Assembly: GCF_001704295.1 (NCBI RefSeq)
Contig: NZ_CP012334.1
Location: forward strand, 1,562,084 to 1,626,083
Reading direction: 5' to 3'
Length of the DNA: 64,000 bases
From: Bordetella sp. H567
Lineage (GTDB): Bacteria > Pseudomonadota > Gammaproteobacteria > Burkholderiales > Burkholderiaceae_B
Part shown: piece by piece, positions 7,938-16,110 of the stretch
How the letters are laid out: each line of letters starts with the position of its first letter
Position numbering within the stretch: the stretch's first letter is position 1
Notes under the pieces: generated by a model
Databases searched by the model: none
What the model saw: only the letters and a program-made list of their open reading frames with translations
What the model was told of the DNA's origin: nothing
Program-made: the position numbers and the translations under genes

Positions 7938-8771
7938 ATGGATCTGCTGCTGGATGTACTGACGACGACGGCGATGCTGTTCGTCGTCACCGTGGGCCTG
8001 ATGGTGATCTTCGGCGTGATGAAGATCGTCAACTTCGCGCATGGGGCCTTGATCACGCTGGGTGGCTACGTCAGCTATGTCGTGACGCGCCTGGGCCTGG
8101 ACCCGTGGCTGGCGTGGCCCCTGGCTGTGCTGTGCGGCATCGTGGCCGGGATGGCGGTCGAGCGCCTGGTCGTGCGCCCGCTGTACCGGCGCCCGCTGGA
8201 CGCCATCCTGGCGACGTGGGGCCTGGGCATCATCATCGGGCAGCTGATCGTACTGGCCTTCGGGCGGGAGGTGCAGTTTGCCGACGCCCCGCTGTCCGGC
8301 ATCTGGACCGTGGCGGGCACCGGCTATTCGGCGTACCGCATCGTGCTGATCCCCGTGGCGCTGGTCCTGTGGGCGCTGCTGGCCGCGCTGCTCAACGGCA
8401 CGCGCTTCGGCGTGCGGACGCGCGCGGTCATCATGAACGAGCCCTTGGCCAGTGGCCTGGGCATCAACGCAGCGCGTATCCGCTTCGTGACCTTCAGCCT
8501 GGGCGCGGGGCTGGGCACGCTGGGGGGCGCGCTGGTGACGCCGCTGTCCAGCGTCGATCCCAACATGGGCGTGGGCTGGCTGATCAGCGCGTTCATGCTG
8601 GTCATGGTGGCGGGCCATTCGATTTCCAGCCTGATGCTGACCTGCCTGGTCTTCGGCGCCTGCCAGGTGCTGGTCAGCATCTATGTGAACCCGGTTCTGG
8701 GCGGCCTGACGATCGCCGTGCTCGCGGCGCTCACCTTGCGCGTGCGGCCCAAGGGGTTCGCGCATGAGTGA
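7938..8771 (+). CDS. Branched-chain-type ABC transporter permease (LivH family)
   Basis: A 277-residue inner-membrane permease with about eight hydrophobic segments and the LivH-type motifs GVMKIVNFAHGALITLGGY near residue 28 and GLGINAARIRFVTFSLGAGLGTLGG in the second half. A GGAGG-like site lies upstream of the ATG. The last codons overlap the next gene by 8 bp, so the two permeases are translationally coupled. It belongs to the urea/amide (UrtB-like) importer of the amidase operon. Confidence 0.92.
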   Translation: MDLLLDVLTTTAMLFVVTVGLMVIFGVMKIVNFAHGALITLGGYVSYVVTRLGLDPWLAWPLAVLCGIVAGMAVERLVVRPLYRRPLDAILATWGLGIIIGQLIVLAFGREVQFADAPLSGIWTVAGTGYSAYRIVLIPVALVLWALLAALLNGTRFGVRTRAVIMNEPLASGLGINAARIRFVTFSLGAGLGTLGGALVTPLSSVDPNMGVGWLISAFMLVMVAGHSISSLMLTCLVFGACQVLVSIYVNPVLGGLTIAVLAALTLRVRPKGFAHE

Positions 8772-10644
8772 TGCCGCGACTGATCGCAATGAGGCGGCAG
8801 CCGGCCGCCCGGCACGGAGCGCGGCTTCCGGCGGCAGGCTGGCCGGCCTGGCGGTGGCGGGCCTGGTGCTGGTGGCCGCCGGGCCTTTCCTGTTCGATAC
8901 GTATCTGCTGAACGTCCTGATCAAGGCGTACTTCTTCGCCATCGCGGCGCTGACCGTCGACCTGCTATGGGGCTATACCGGCTACCTGACCTTCGGCCAA
9001 TCGGCATTTTTCGGCATGGGCGCCTACGCGGCGGGGCTGGCCTTCACCCACTACGGGTTTTCGCCCGGTGTGGCGGCGCTGGCGCTGCTGGCCGCGGTGG
9101 CGGGAACGGCGCTGCTGGCGGCCATCGTCGGCTGGTTGTCCTTCTATCGCGGCGCGTCGCCTTTCTTTTCCACGGTGATATCGCTGGTACTCCCCATCGT
9201 GCTGACCCAGCTGGTGCTGTCCGGCGGCGAGTGGACGGGATCCAGCTCCGGACTGACCGGCTACGACAGCGTCGAGCTGTCGTTGGCCGGCTGGTACTGG
9301 GTGGCCGCCGCCGCGCTGGCCGTCGCCGGCGCGGCGGGCTGGGTGCTGGTGCGCAGCGACGGCGGCCGCGTACTGACCGCGATCCGCGACAACGAAACGC
9401 GCTGCGAGTACCTGGGCCTGCGCGTGTCGCGCGTGCGCATCCTGCTGCTGGTGGCGATGGCCGCCGTGGCGGGGCTGGCGGGCTTCGGCTACGGCGCCTT
9501 CAGCGGCGTGGTGGCGCCCGAGCTGACCGGCTTCGTGCTGGGCACGGAGCTGATCATCTGGGTCGCGCTTGGTGGGCGCGGCACCCTGTGGGGGCCGCTG
9601 ATCGGCGCGGTGCTGATCAACGTGGCCAGCGCCTACCTGAGCGGCAGCATGCCCTTCGCCTGGCAGTTGATACTGGGCGTTGCGTTCGTCGCTGTCATCC
9701 TGCTGCTGCCGCGAGGACTGGTGCCGCTGCTCCTGCGTCCCTTCGGCCTGGGACGACTGGCGCCGCGCATCCCGTCGCTGGCGGCGCGCGACCTTGCCCC
9801 GCCGGACCGCGTCGATGCGCCGGTGCTGCGCATGCAGGACGTCAGCCGGCGTTTCGGTTCGCTGCAGGTCCTGCGCGGCATCACGTTGACCGCGCGCGCC
9901 GGCGAGCTGCTCGGCCTGATCGGCCCCAACGGCGCGGGCAAGACCACACTGATGCGCGCGCTGAGCGACGGTGCCGAGCGCAACGGCGGGGCCATCGCCC
10001 TGTGCGGCCATGATATCGGCCGGCAGCCGCCGCAGGACTGCGTGCGCGATGGCCTGGGACGCAAGTTCCAGAACGCCAATATCTTCGACAGCCTGACGGT
10101 GGCCGACAGCTTGCGCATTGCCGGGTCGCTGCACGATCGCCCTTCGCTGTGGCGCCGCTCGGACACGCTGCGCTTGCCTTCCTATGCCCTGGAGGTGCTG
10201 CGCGCCACGGAACTGGATCGCAAACTGGCCGCGGTGGCGCGTGACCTGTCGCACGGCGAGCAGCAGGCGCTGGAGCTGGCCATGGTGCTGGCGCTGGCGC
10301 CGCGTATCGTCCTGCTGGACGAGCCCACCGCGGGACTGAGCAAGCATGAGCGTGCCCGCATCGGCGAAATCCTGGCTTCCCTGGCACATCGCCATGGTTT
10401 GTGCTGCCTGCTGGTGGAGCACGATCTGGACTTCGTCGAACAGGTCGCCACACGCATCGTCGTCCTGCACCAGGGCGCCATCGTCATGGACGGCAGCTTC
10501 GCCGACGTGGTCGGATCCGAACTGGTCAAGACCATCTACGCGGGAACGGGGCAGGCGGAGGCCGCGGGATCGCCCGGCCGCCCGGAGAAGGCGCCCCTTC
10601 CCGTGGCGATGCAGTCGCGCGGCGACGGGAGGGTGCGTCGATGA
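8764..10644 (+). CDS. Fused LivM permease and LivG ATPase of the amide ABC transporter
   Basis: A 626-residue two-domain protein. Residues 1 to about 345 are a LivM-type permease (about nine hydrophobic segments; LLWGYTGYLTFGQSAFFGMG near 60-80). Residues about 355-600 are a LivG-type ATPase with Walker A GPNGAGKTT at 387-395, signature LSHGEQQALE and Walker B with Asp519-Glu520 (LLDEPTAGLS). No stop or frameshift lies between the halves, so this is a true fusion of subunits that are usually separate. The start overlaps livH by 8 bp and the stop overlaps livF as ATGA. The Ala/Pro-rich tail after residue 600 looks like a linker. Confidence 0.92.
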   Translation: MSDAATDRNEAAAGRPARSAASGGRLAGLAVAGLVLVAAGPFLFDTYLLNVLIKAYFFAIAALTVDLLWGYTGYLTFGQSAFFGMGAYAAGLAFTHYGFSPGVAALALLAAVAGTALLAAIVGWLSFYRGASPFFSTVISLVLPIVLTQLVLSGGEWTGSSSGLTGYDSVELSLAGWYWVAAAALAVAGAAGWVLVRSDGGRVLTAIRDNETRCEYLGLRVSRVRILLLVAMAAVAGLAGFGYGAFSGVVAPELTGFVLGTELIIWVALGGRGTLWGPLIGAVLINVASAYLSGSMPFAWQLILGVAFVAVILLLPRGLVPLLLRPFGLGRLAPRIPSLAARDLAPPDRVDAPVLRMQDVSRRFGSLQVLRGITLTARAGELLGLIGPNGAGKTTLMRALSDGAERNGGAIALCGHDIGRQPPQDCVRDGLGRKFQNANIFDSLTVADSLRIAGSLHDRPSLWRRSDTLRLPSYALEVLRATELDRKLAAVARDLSHGEQQALELAMVLALAPRIVLLDEPTAGLSKHERARIGEILASLAHRHGLCCLLVEHDLDFVEQVATRIVVLHQGAIVMDGSFADVVGSELVKTIYAGTGQAEAAGSPGRPEKAPLPVAMQSRGDGRVRR

Positions 10645-11342
10645 CCGCATTGAAACTCGAGGGGGTGACCAGCGGCTATGGCGCCTCGGTGGTGCTGCGC
10701 GGGGTGTCGATGGAAGTCGCGGCCGGCCAGGCCGTGGCCTTGCTGGGCAAGAACGGCATGGGCAAGAGCACCTTGCTGAAGACGGTGATGGGCTATCTGC
10801 CCAAGCAAGCCGGCACGGTGGTGCTGGGCAACGAGGACATCACGCGGCTGGGGCCGCACCGCGTGGCGCGCAAGGGCGTGGCCTATGCCGCGCAGGAGCA
10901 GGCCATCTTCACCGAACTGAGCGTGCGCGACAACCTGCGGCTGGGCCTTGCGCGCGAGGCGGACTTCGCCGCGCGCTTTGCCGCCGTCGAATCGCTTTTC
11001 CCGGTATTCAAGGACAGGCTGCGGCAGCCGGCGGGCACGCTGTCGGGGGGCGAGCAGAAAATGCTGCTGGTGGCGCGGGCGCTGATGCTGCGCCCGTCCG
11101 TTATCCTTCTGGACGAAATCACGGAGGGCCTGCAGCCCTCGGTGATCGATCGCCTGGCGCAGGCCCTGCTGTGGGAGCGCCGGGAAAATGGCACGACGAT
11201 GCTGCTGATCGAACAGAATGTCGCCTTCGCCCTGCGCGTGGCCGACCGTTTCCTGGTCTTGAAGCAGGGTGAAATCGTCGAACAGGGCGACGCCAGAAAT
11301 GAAACGGCGGCGGAAACGATATTTGCCCACCTGCGCGTCTAG
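10641..11342 (+). CDS. Branched-chain-type ABC transporter ATP-binding protein (LivF family)
   Basis: A 233-residue ATPase, the second nucleotide-binding subunit of the importer. Walker A GKNGMGKST is at residues 36-44, the signature is LSGGEQKML and Walker B is ILLDEITEG. The short length and the AAQEQAIFTELSVRDN region are typical of LivF/UrtE. The ATG at 10641 overlaps the stop of the LivM-LivG fusion (ATGA); an upstream in-frame start at 10401 lies inside the fusion gene. A 63-bp gap separates it from the AmiC-like gene. Confidence 0.92.
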   Translation: MTALKLEGVTSGYGASVVLRGVSMEVAAGQAVALLGKNGMGKSTLLKTVMGYLPKQAGTVVLGNEDITRLGPHRVARKGVAYAAQEQAIFTELSVRDNLRLGLAREADFAARFAAVESLFPVFKDRLRQPAGTLSGGEQKMLLVARALMLRPSVILLDEITEGLQPSVIDRLAQALLWERRENGTTMLLIEQNVAFALRVADRFLVLKQGEIVEQGDARNETAAETIFAHLRV

Positions 11343-11405
11343 GGCGGCCACCATGGGCAACACCCTGGTGGCGGGCAGTGGATACGCGGCGGGCGGGATG
11401 GAGCT

Positions 11406-12548
11406 ATGACGGGAACCAGGGGATCGTCGGCGGACTGGCGCATCGGGATACTATTTTCGCGCACGGGCGTGACGCGCGTGACCGGCTCGGAACACTTCCT
11501 GGGCACCGTGCTCGCGGTGGAGGAGATCAACGCCGCGGGCGGCGTGCTGGACCGCCAGCTGGCACCGGTCTGCTACGACCCGGGCAGCAACCCGGCGCAA
11601 TACCGCCGCCTGGCGACGCAGCTGATGGCCGACGACGACGTCAACGTGATCTTCGGCTGTTCCACGTCGTCCAGCCGCAAGGCGGTCCTGCCGGTGGTGG
11701 AGCGCAACAACGGCCTGCTGTGGTATTGCTCCTTCTATGAAGGCTTCGAATACTCGCCCAACGTCATCTACACCGGTGCCGTCCTGAACCAGAACGCCAT
11801 GCAGCTGGCGGCCTACCTGCTGCAGCACAACGGCTCGCGGTTCTTCCTGGTGGGGTCCGACTATATTTACCCGCGCGAATCCAATCGCGTTATGCGCGAC
11901 ATGGTCGAACAGCACGGCGGCGAGGTGCTGGACGAAGTCTACTTGCCGCTGACGGCGGGCCCGGCCGAGGTGGCGGAGGTCATCCGCGATATCCGGGCAG
12001 CCCAGCCGGAGGTGGTGTTCTCTACCGTCGTGGGCGATTCGGCGCGCATGCTGTATCGCCAGTACGCCGAGAGCGGCCTGGACCCCCGCCGCGTTCCCAT
12101 CGCCAGTCTCTCCATGGCGGAAGAGGAAATTCGCCTGGTCGGCCCGCCGCTGTGCGCGGGCCATATCACTGCCGCGACGTATTTCAACTCGCTGGATAAC
12201 GAAAGCAACCGCCGCTTTACCGCGCTTTGGCGCCGGCGGTATGGCGACCGGCCTACGAGTACGTGGTCAGAGTCCGCGTACAACCAGGTCCATCTGTTTG
12301 CCCGCGCGCTGGAGCGCACGGGTAGCCTGGATCCCAGCAAGCTGGTGCGCATGGCGCATTCGGTACGTTACGATTCGCCGGAAGGGCCGCTGGCCATCGA
12401 TTCGGAGAACAACCATTGCCTGTTGACGCCGCGCATCGGCGTCTGCCGCGAGGACGGGCAGTTCGATGTCGTCTGGCAGGGATCGGGGCCTGTCCGGCCA
12501 GATCCCTACCTGTCCACCTTCGGGTTGGCAGAGTTCTGGCTGAAGTGA
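11406..12548 (+). CDS. amiC: AmiC-like amide-sensing negative regulator
   Basis: A 380-residue protein of the AmiC/UrtA binding-protein fold with no signal peptide (it starts MTGTRGSSADWRIGILFSRTG), so it is cytoplasmic. The length is close to that of Pseudomonas AmiC (about 385). Motifs include AVEEINAAGGVLDRQ near residue 40 and VGSDYIYPRESNR near 155. In the known system AmiC without inducer holds AmiR, and amide binding releases it. The AmiR-like gene follows after 4 bp, so the pair is coupled. Regulatory function is inferred from fold, missing export signal and the neighbour. Confidence 0.85.
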   Translation: MTGTRGSSADWRIGILFSRTGVTRVTGSEHFLGTVLAVEEINAAGGVLDRQLAPVCYDPGSNPAQYRRLATQLMADDDVNVIFGCSTSSSRKAVLPVVERNNGLLWYCSFYEGFEYSPNVIYTGAVLNQNAMQLAAYLLQHNGSRFFLVGSDYIYPRESNRVMRDMVEQHGGEVLDEVYLPLTAGPAEVAEVIRDIRAAQPEVVFSTVVGDSARMLYRQYAESGLDPRRVPIASLSMAEEEIRLVGPPLCAGHITAATYFNSLDNESNRRFTALWRRRYGDRPTSTWSESAYNQVHLFARALERTGSLDPSKLVRMAHSVRYDSPEGPLAIDSENNHCLLTPRIGVCREDGQFDVVWQGSGPVRPDPYLSTFGLAEFWLK

Positions 12549-12552
12549 CGCA

Positions 12553-13161
12553 ATGAGCAGCATACGCCGCCTCTACGAAGATCTGCGCAGCATCAGCGTC
12601 GCCGTCGTGCATCCGCCCGGCGAGGACCGCGACCTGTTGATCGAGCAGCTCAAGCGCATCGGCTGCCGCCTGCAGGTCTTCTGGCCGTATTGCCCCGAGC
12701 CGCCGCGCGGCGCGGACGTCGTGTTCTTCCATTTGTCGCAGGACATACCCAGCGGCGGCATGTGGTGCGCCAGCGCGACCGATGCGACCTTGATCGCGCT
12801 GTCCGATTACGAAAGCCCCACCACCTTGAAGCTGCTGCTGGACAGCAATGCCCATGGCGTATTGACCAAGCCTTTCCGGTCCTCCGGCGTGCTCAGCACC
12901 CTGGTGCTTGCGCGCTCGGCGCAAGGCTTCCAGCAGCGCCAGCAGGCCAAGATCCAGAAGCTGGAGGCGACCATCAAGTCGCGCCGCCAAATCGACAAGG
13001 CGATCAAGGTGCTGGTGGACCACCAGGGCATGGACGAGGTCAAGGCCTACGAACATATGCGTGCGCGGGCCACCAGCCTGCGCGTGACGGTGGCCGAAGT
13101 GGCGTCGATGGTGATCGACGCGCAGGAAGTCATGGAAAAGTTGGGCCTGGGACGGTCCTAG
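12553..13161 (+). CDS. amiR: AmiR-like ANTAR-domain transcription antiterminator
   Basis: A 202-residue protein close to AmiR (196) in length. The N-terminal half is a receiver-like domain lacking a clear phosphorylation Asp (GADVVFFHLSQDIP), as in AmiR. A coiled-coil region follows at about 118-145 (QQRQQAKIQKLEATIKSRRQ), then a C-terminal ANTAR three-helix domain (IDKAIKVLVDHQGMDEVKAY, then EVASMVIDAQEVM). ANTAR proteins bind paired hexaloop hairpins in nascent RNA and stop terminators forming; such a leader lies at 5616-5720. The stop overlaps that of the convergent DUF2244 gene within CTAG. Confidence 0.88.
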   Translation: MSSIRRLYEDLRSISVAVVHPPGEDRDLLIEQLKRIGCRLQVFWPYCPEPPRGADVVFFHLSQDIPSGGMWCASATDATLIALSDYESPTTLKLLLDSNAHGVLTKPFRSSGVLSTLVLARSAQGFQQRQQAKIQKLEATIKSRRQIDKAIKVLVDHQGMDEVKAYEHMRARATSLRVTVAEVASMVIDAQEVMEKLGLGRS

Positions 13162-13727
13162 GTCCTGCCAGCCCGGGCGGTATCCGCCCAAGGCTCTCGT
13201 CCGGGGCGGCCGGCCAGCATGTCGCGCAGCTCCGCCTCGAAGGCGTCGCGCATGGCCGGGGCCGCGTGGCCTCCGACCTGGATGCGGATCGCGCCCTGGC
13301 GCAGCCAGAGCGTATCGGCATCCTCCTTGACCAGGCGCAGTCCCTGTGCCTGCAGCAGATAGGTTTCGTGCCGCAGGCCCCGGTCGATTTCCACGCGGAC
13401 GTCACGCGTTTCCGTCAGCGTGATGGTTTCGCCGTCTATCGCGTGCCGCGCGTAGGCCAAGGCCGCGACGGCGACGGCACTGAGTTCGATGCAACAGAAG
13501 ATGGGAACCAGCCAGATGCCGCCTATCCAGCAGGCGATCGCCACCACCGCCGAAATGCCCATCAGCAGGCCCATGGCCGCCGCATATTGGGTGGGCCGCA
13601 GCGCGCAGTTGCGCTTGAGCCGCCAGACATGGCGGCCAGGCGGCGGACGCCAGGCGGGCGCCCACACACCGGCGGTCGGCGGGGCCGCCGACACCAGATC
13701 GTCGGTATTCAGGCTCGCGTGTCTCAT
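13158..13727 (-). CDS. DUF2244 family integral membrane protein
   Basis: A 189-residue protein with the family signature LKRNCALRPTQ before two adjacent membrane helices (about residues 65-110) and a C-terminal cytoplasmic domain. DUF2244 genes usually sit with cytochrome c oxidase genes, and here it lies 61 bp downstream of the subunit I gene on the same strand. The role is unknown, possibly oxidase assembly. The start at 13727 (MRHASLNTDD) is preferred over 13760 for length. Its stop shares the CTAG at 13158-13161 with the convergent amiR-like gene. Confidence 0.8.
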   Translation of the reverse strand: MRHASLNTDDLVSAAPPTAGVWAPAWRPPPGRHVWRLKRNCALRPTQYAAAMGLLMGISAVVAIACWIGGIWLVPIFCCIELSAVAVAALAYARHAIDGETITLTETRDVRVEIDRGLRHETYLLQAQGLRLVKEDADTLWLRQGAIRIQVGGHAAPAMRDAFEAELRDMLAGRPGREPWADTARAGRT

Positions 13728-13788
13728 GCTGGTCGTCGTCCTGGCGCGTTGGCGCGCCATCGCGGTGGGGCAGGCGCTGCGCCGCCTG

Positions 13789-15408
13789 CTACTTTACTTC
13801 CGGCGGTGTCGCGAACGTATGGAAGGGTGCGGGCGAAGGTACGGTCCACTCCAGCCCCGTCGCGCCTTCCCAGGGGCTGGCGCTGGCCCTTTCCCCCTTG
13901 CCGGCGAAGCAGCGCACCGCCACCACCAGGAAGATCAACTGCGAGAGGCCGAACCAGTACGCACCGATGGTGGCGACCTGGTGCCAGGTCGTGAACTGCG
14001 CGGCGTAGTCCACATAGCGGCGCGGCATGCCCGCCAGTCCCAGGAAGTGCATGGGAAAGAAGGCCAGGTTGAAGGAAAGCATCGAGGACCAGAAGTGCAG
14101 CTTGCCCAGCCGTTCGTTGTACATATAGCCGGTCCACTTCGGTAGCCAGTAATAGGCGCCCGCGAACAGCCCGAACAGCGAACCCGCCACCAGCACGTAA
14201 TGGAAGTGCGCCACCACGTAATAGGTGTCGTGCACCTGGATGTCGATGGGTGCCACCGACAGGATCAGGCCGGTGAAGCCCCCCATGGTGAACACGAATA
14301 TGAAGCCGATGGCCCACAGCATGGGCGTCTCGAAACTCAAGGACCCGCGCCACATCGTTGCCGTCCAGTTGAAGACCTTCACGCCGGTCGGTATGGAAAT
14401 CAGCATGGTCGCGTACATGAAGTACAGCTGCCCCGTCACGGGCATGCCGGTGGCGAACATATGGTGCGCCCAGACAATGAAGGACAGCACCGCGATGGCC
14501 GCCACCGCATACACCATGGAGGCGTAGCCGAACAGCTGCTTGCGCGAAAACGTCGGGATGACGGATGAGATGATCCCGAAGGCCGGCAGGATCATGATGT
14601 AGACCTCGGGGTGCCCGAAGAACCAGAACAGGTGCTGGAACAGTACGGGATCGCCGCCGGCGGCCGCGTTGAAGAAATCGGTGCCGAAGTGGCGGTCCGT
14701 CAGCACCATGGTGATGGTCGCCGCCAGCACCGGCATCACGCCCAGCAGCAGGAAGGCGGTAATCAGCCAGGTCCAGCAGAACAGCGGCATCTTCATCAGG
14801 GTCATGCCCGGCGCGCGCATGTTCAGGATGGTCACGATGATATTGATCGAACCCATGATGGACGAGGCGCCCATGATATGCAGCGCGAAGATTGCCATGT
14901 CCATCCCCGGGCCCATCTGCACCGACAGCGGCGCATACAGGGTCCACCCGGCGGCGGTGGCGCCCCCGGGCACGAAGAAGGAGGTGGTCAGCAGCAACGC
15001 GGCCATGGGCAGGATCCAGAAGCTCAGGTTGTTCATCCGCGCGAACGCCATGTCCGCGGCGCCAACCTGCAGCGGGATCATCCAATTGGCGAAGCCCACG
15101 AAGGCAGGCATGATGGCGCCGAACACCATGATCAGGCCGTGCATGGTAGTGAACTGGTTGAAGAGTTCGGGCTGGAAGAACTGGATGCCGGGTTCGAAGA
15201 GTTCCGTGCGCAGCAGGAGCGCCAGCGTGCCGCCTTCCAGCAGCATGACGAACGCGAAGATCAGGTACATCGTGCCGATGTCCTTGTGGTTCGTCGCCAG
15301 CAGCCAGCGCCGCCACCCGTGGGGCATGCCGTGCGTGTGGTCGTCGAGGCCGTGATCCGCGTGGCCGGGGGCGTGCACCACCCCTTGTTCGCTGGTGTAG
15401 CTGCTCAT
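13789..15408 (-). CDS. ctaD: Cytochrome c oxidase subunit I (aa3-type heme-copper oxidase)
   Basis: A 539-residue membrane protein, the catalytic subunit that reduces O2 and pumps protons. It has twelve predicted helices. It keeps the D-channel Asp in [12 protein letters not shown], the Cu-binding His and channel Glu in GHPEVYI, the HH pair in [12 protein letters not shown], and the heme-ligand region [14 protein letters not shown]. The ATG at 15408 has AGGAG upstream; a longer reading to 15528 lacks support. No subunit II, III or heme-O synthase gene lies within reach, so partners must be encoded elsewhere. DUF2244 follows in the same operon. Confidence 0.95.
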   Translation of the reverse strand: MSSYTSEQGVVHAPGHADHGLDDHTHGMPHGWRRWLLATNHKDIGTMYLIFAFVMLLEGGTLALLLRTELFEPGIQFFQPELFNQFTTMHGLIMVFGAIMPAFVGFANWMIPLQVGAADMAFARMNNLSFWILPMAALLLTTSFFVPGGATAAGWTLYAPLSVQMGPGMDMAIFALHIMGASSIMGSINIIVTILNMRAPGMTLMKMPLFCWTWLITAFLLLGVMPVLAATITMVLTDRHFGTDFFNAAAGGDPVLFQHLFWFFGHPEVYIMILPAFGIISSVIPTFSRKQLFGYASMVYAVAAIAVLSFIVWAHHMFATGMPVTGQLYFMYATMLISIPTGVKVFNWTATMWRGSLSFETPMLWAIGFIFVFTMGGFTGLILSVAPIDIQVHDTYYVVAHFHYVLVAGSLFGLFAGAYYWLPKWTGYMYNERLGKLHFWSSMLSFNLAFFPMHFLGLAGMPRRYVDYAAQFTTWHQVATIGAYWFGLSQLIFLVVAVRCFAGKGERASASPWEGATGLEWTVPSPAPFHTFATPPEVK

Positions 15409-15578
15409 TCCGCTCTCCTGGGACGAGACCCCCAAGCCCTGCTCGGCTGCCCATCCGCGCGGATATCGTTGGTGTCCCGTGCGGACCGGCTTGCCTATGA
15501 TCTGCGTATTCCGCCGCAAGCGAACCAAGAGATTCTTAGCGCCGCATGCACGCGCGGTGCAAAGGCCGCGCGTGCTGG

Positions 15579-15616
15579 AAAAGACGACGCCGGCAGCTTG
15601 CGATGCCGGCGTCGTC
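15579..15616 (-). terminator. Intrinsic terminator with 13-bp stem
   Basis: GACGACGCCGGCA (15583-15595) pairs perfectly with 15604-15616 around an 8-nt loop. On the minus strand it is followed by TTTT, so it ends the small gene at 15656-15913 and separates it from ctaD. Confidence 0.75.
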
Positions 15617-15655
15617 GGTGCTCAAGTGCAGGGGATGCCCCGTGTCAGGTCCGCA

Positions 15656-15913
15656 TCATGTCACGGACAAGACCGGTTCGCCGTTCTGTTTGACGCTGCA
15701 CACGCCCAGCAGCACGTACCGGGCATGGCGTTCCGCGTCTTCGCGGGTATCGAAGTTCTGCGTCGCGGCGGAGCGCCACGCCAATGCCTGCGGCGTGCCT
15801 TGATGCCCCTCCGGCGAGGTGGCGATGGCGACGGCATAGCCGCGCTCTCCTTGCCGGGTTATCTTGCAGATGACGCGGTGTCCATCGATCACGATTTCAC
15901 TTGAACCATCCAT
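15656..15913 (-). CDS. Small hypothetical protein (85 aa)
   Basis: An 85-residue soluble protein with alternating beta-like segments (SSEIVIDGHRVICKITRQG) and a helix rich in charged residues (FDTREDAERHARYVLLG). No signal peptide or membrane segment. I do not recognise the family. A GAGGGGGAC purine run lies 5-13 bp before the ATG, and a strong terminator lies 40 bp after the stop, so it looks like a real monocistronic gene. No function is proposed. Confidence 0.6.
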   Translation of the reverse strand: MDGSSEIVIDGHRVICKITRQGERGYAVAIATSPEGHQGTPQALAWRSAATQNFDTREDAERHARYVLLGVCSVKQNGEPVLSVT

Positions 15914-16110
15914 CTCGTCCCCCTCGTCGATACATGGTGTGCGGTTAAGTTACCCGGTTTCGCCAACAACTGTGCAACCAACAGTGAATGAAGCGGTGCT
16001 AGGCTGGGCTCTTCATCCCTACAGGCACATCCTGGTCGCCACCCGCGGCTTCCCATACCGCCGCAGGGCAGGTAATTTGCTGGTAGGCGCGCAAGCGCAG
16101 CGGAGGGCTC

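Noticed and set aside
6618..8942. 774-codon open frame on the minus strand
   Set aside because: It lies antisense to the binding protein and livH, is His/Arg/Gln-rich as expected of a shadow frame in GC-rich DNA, and has no domain or ribosome site.
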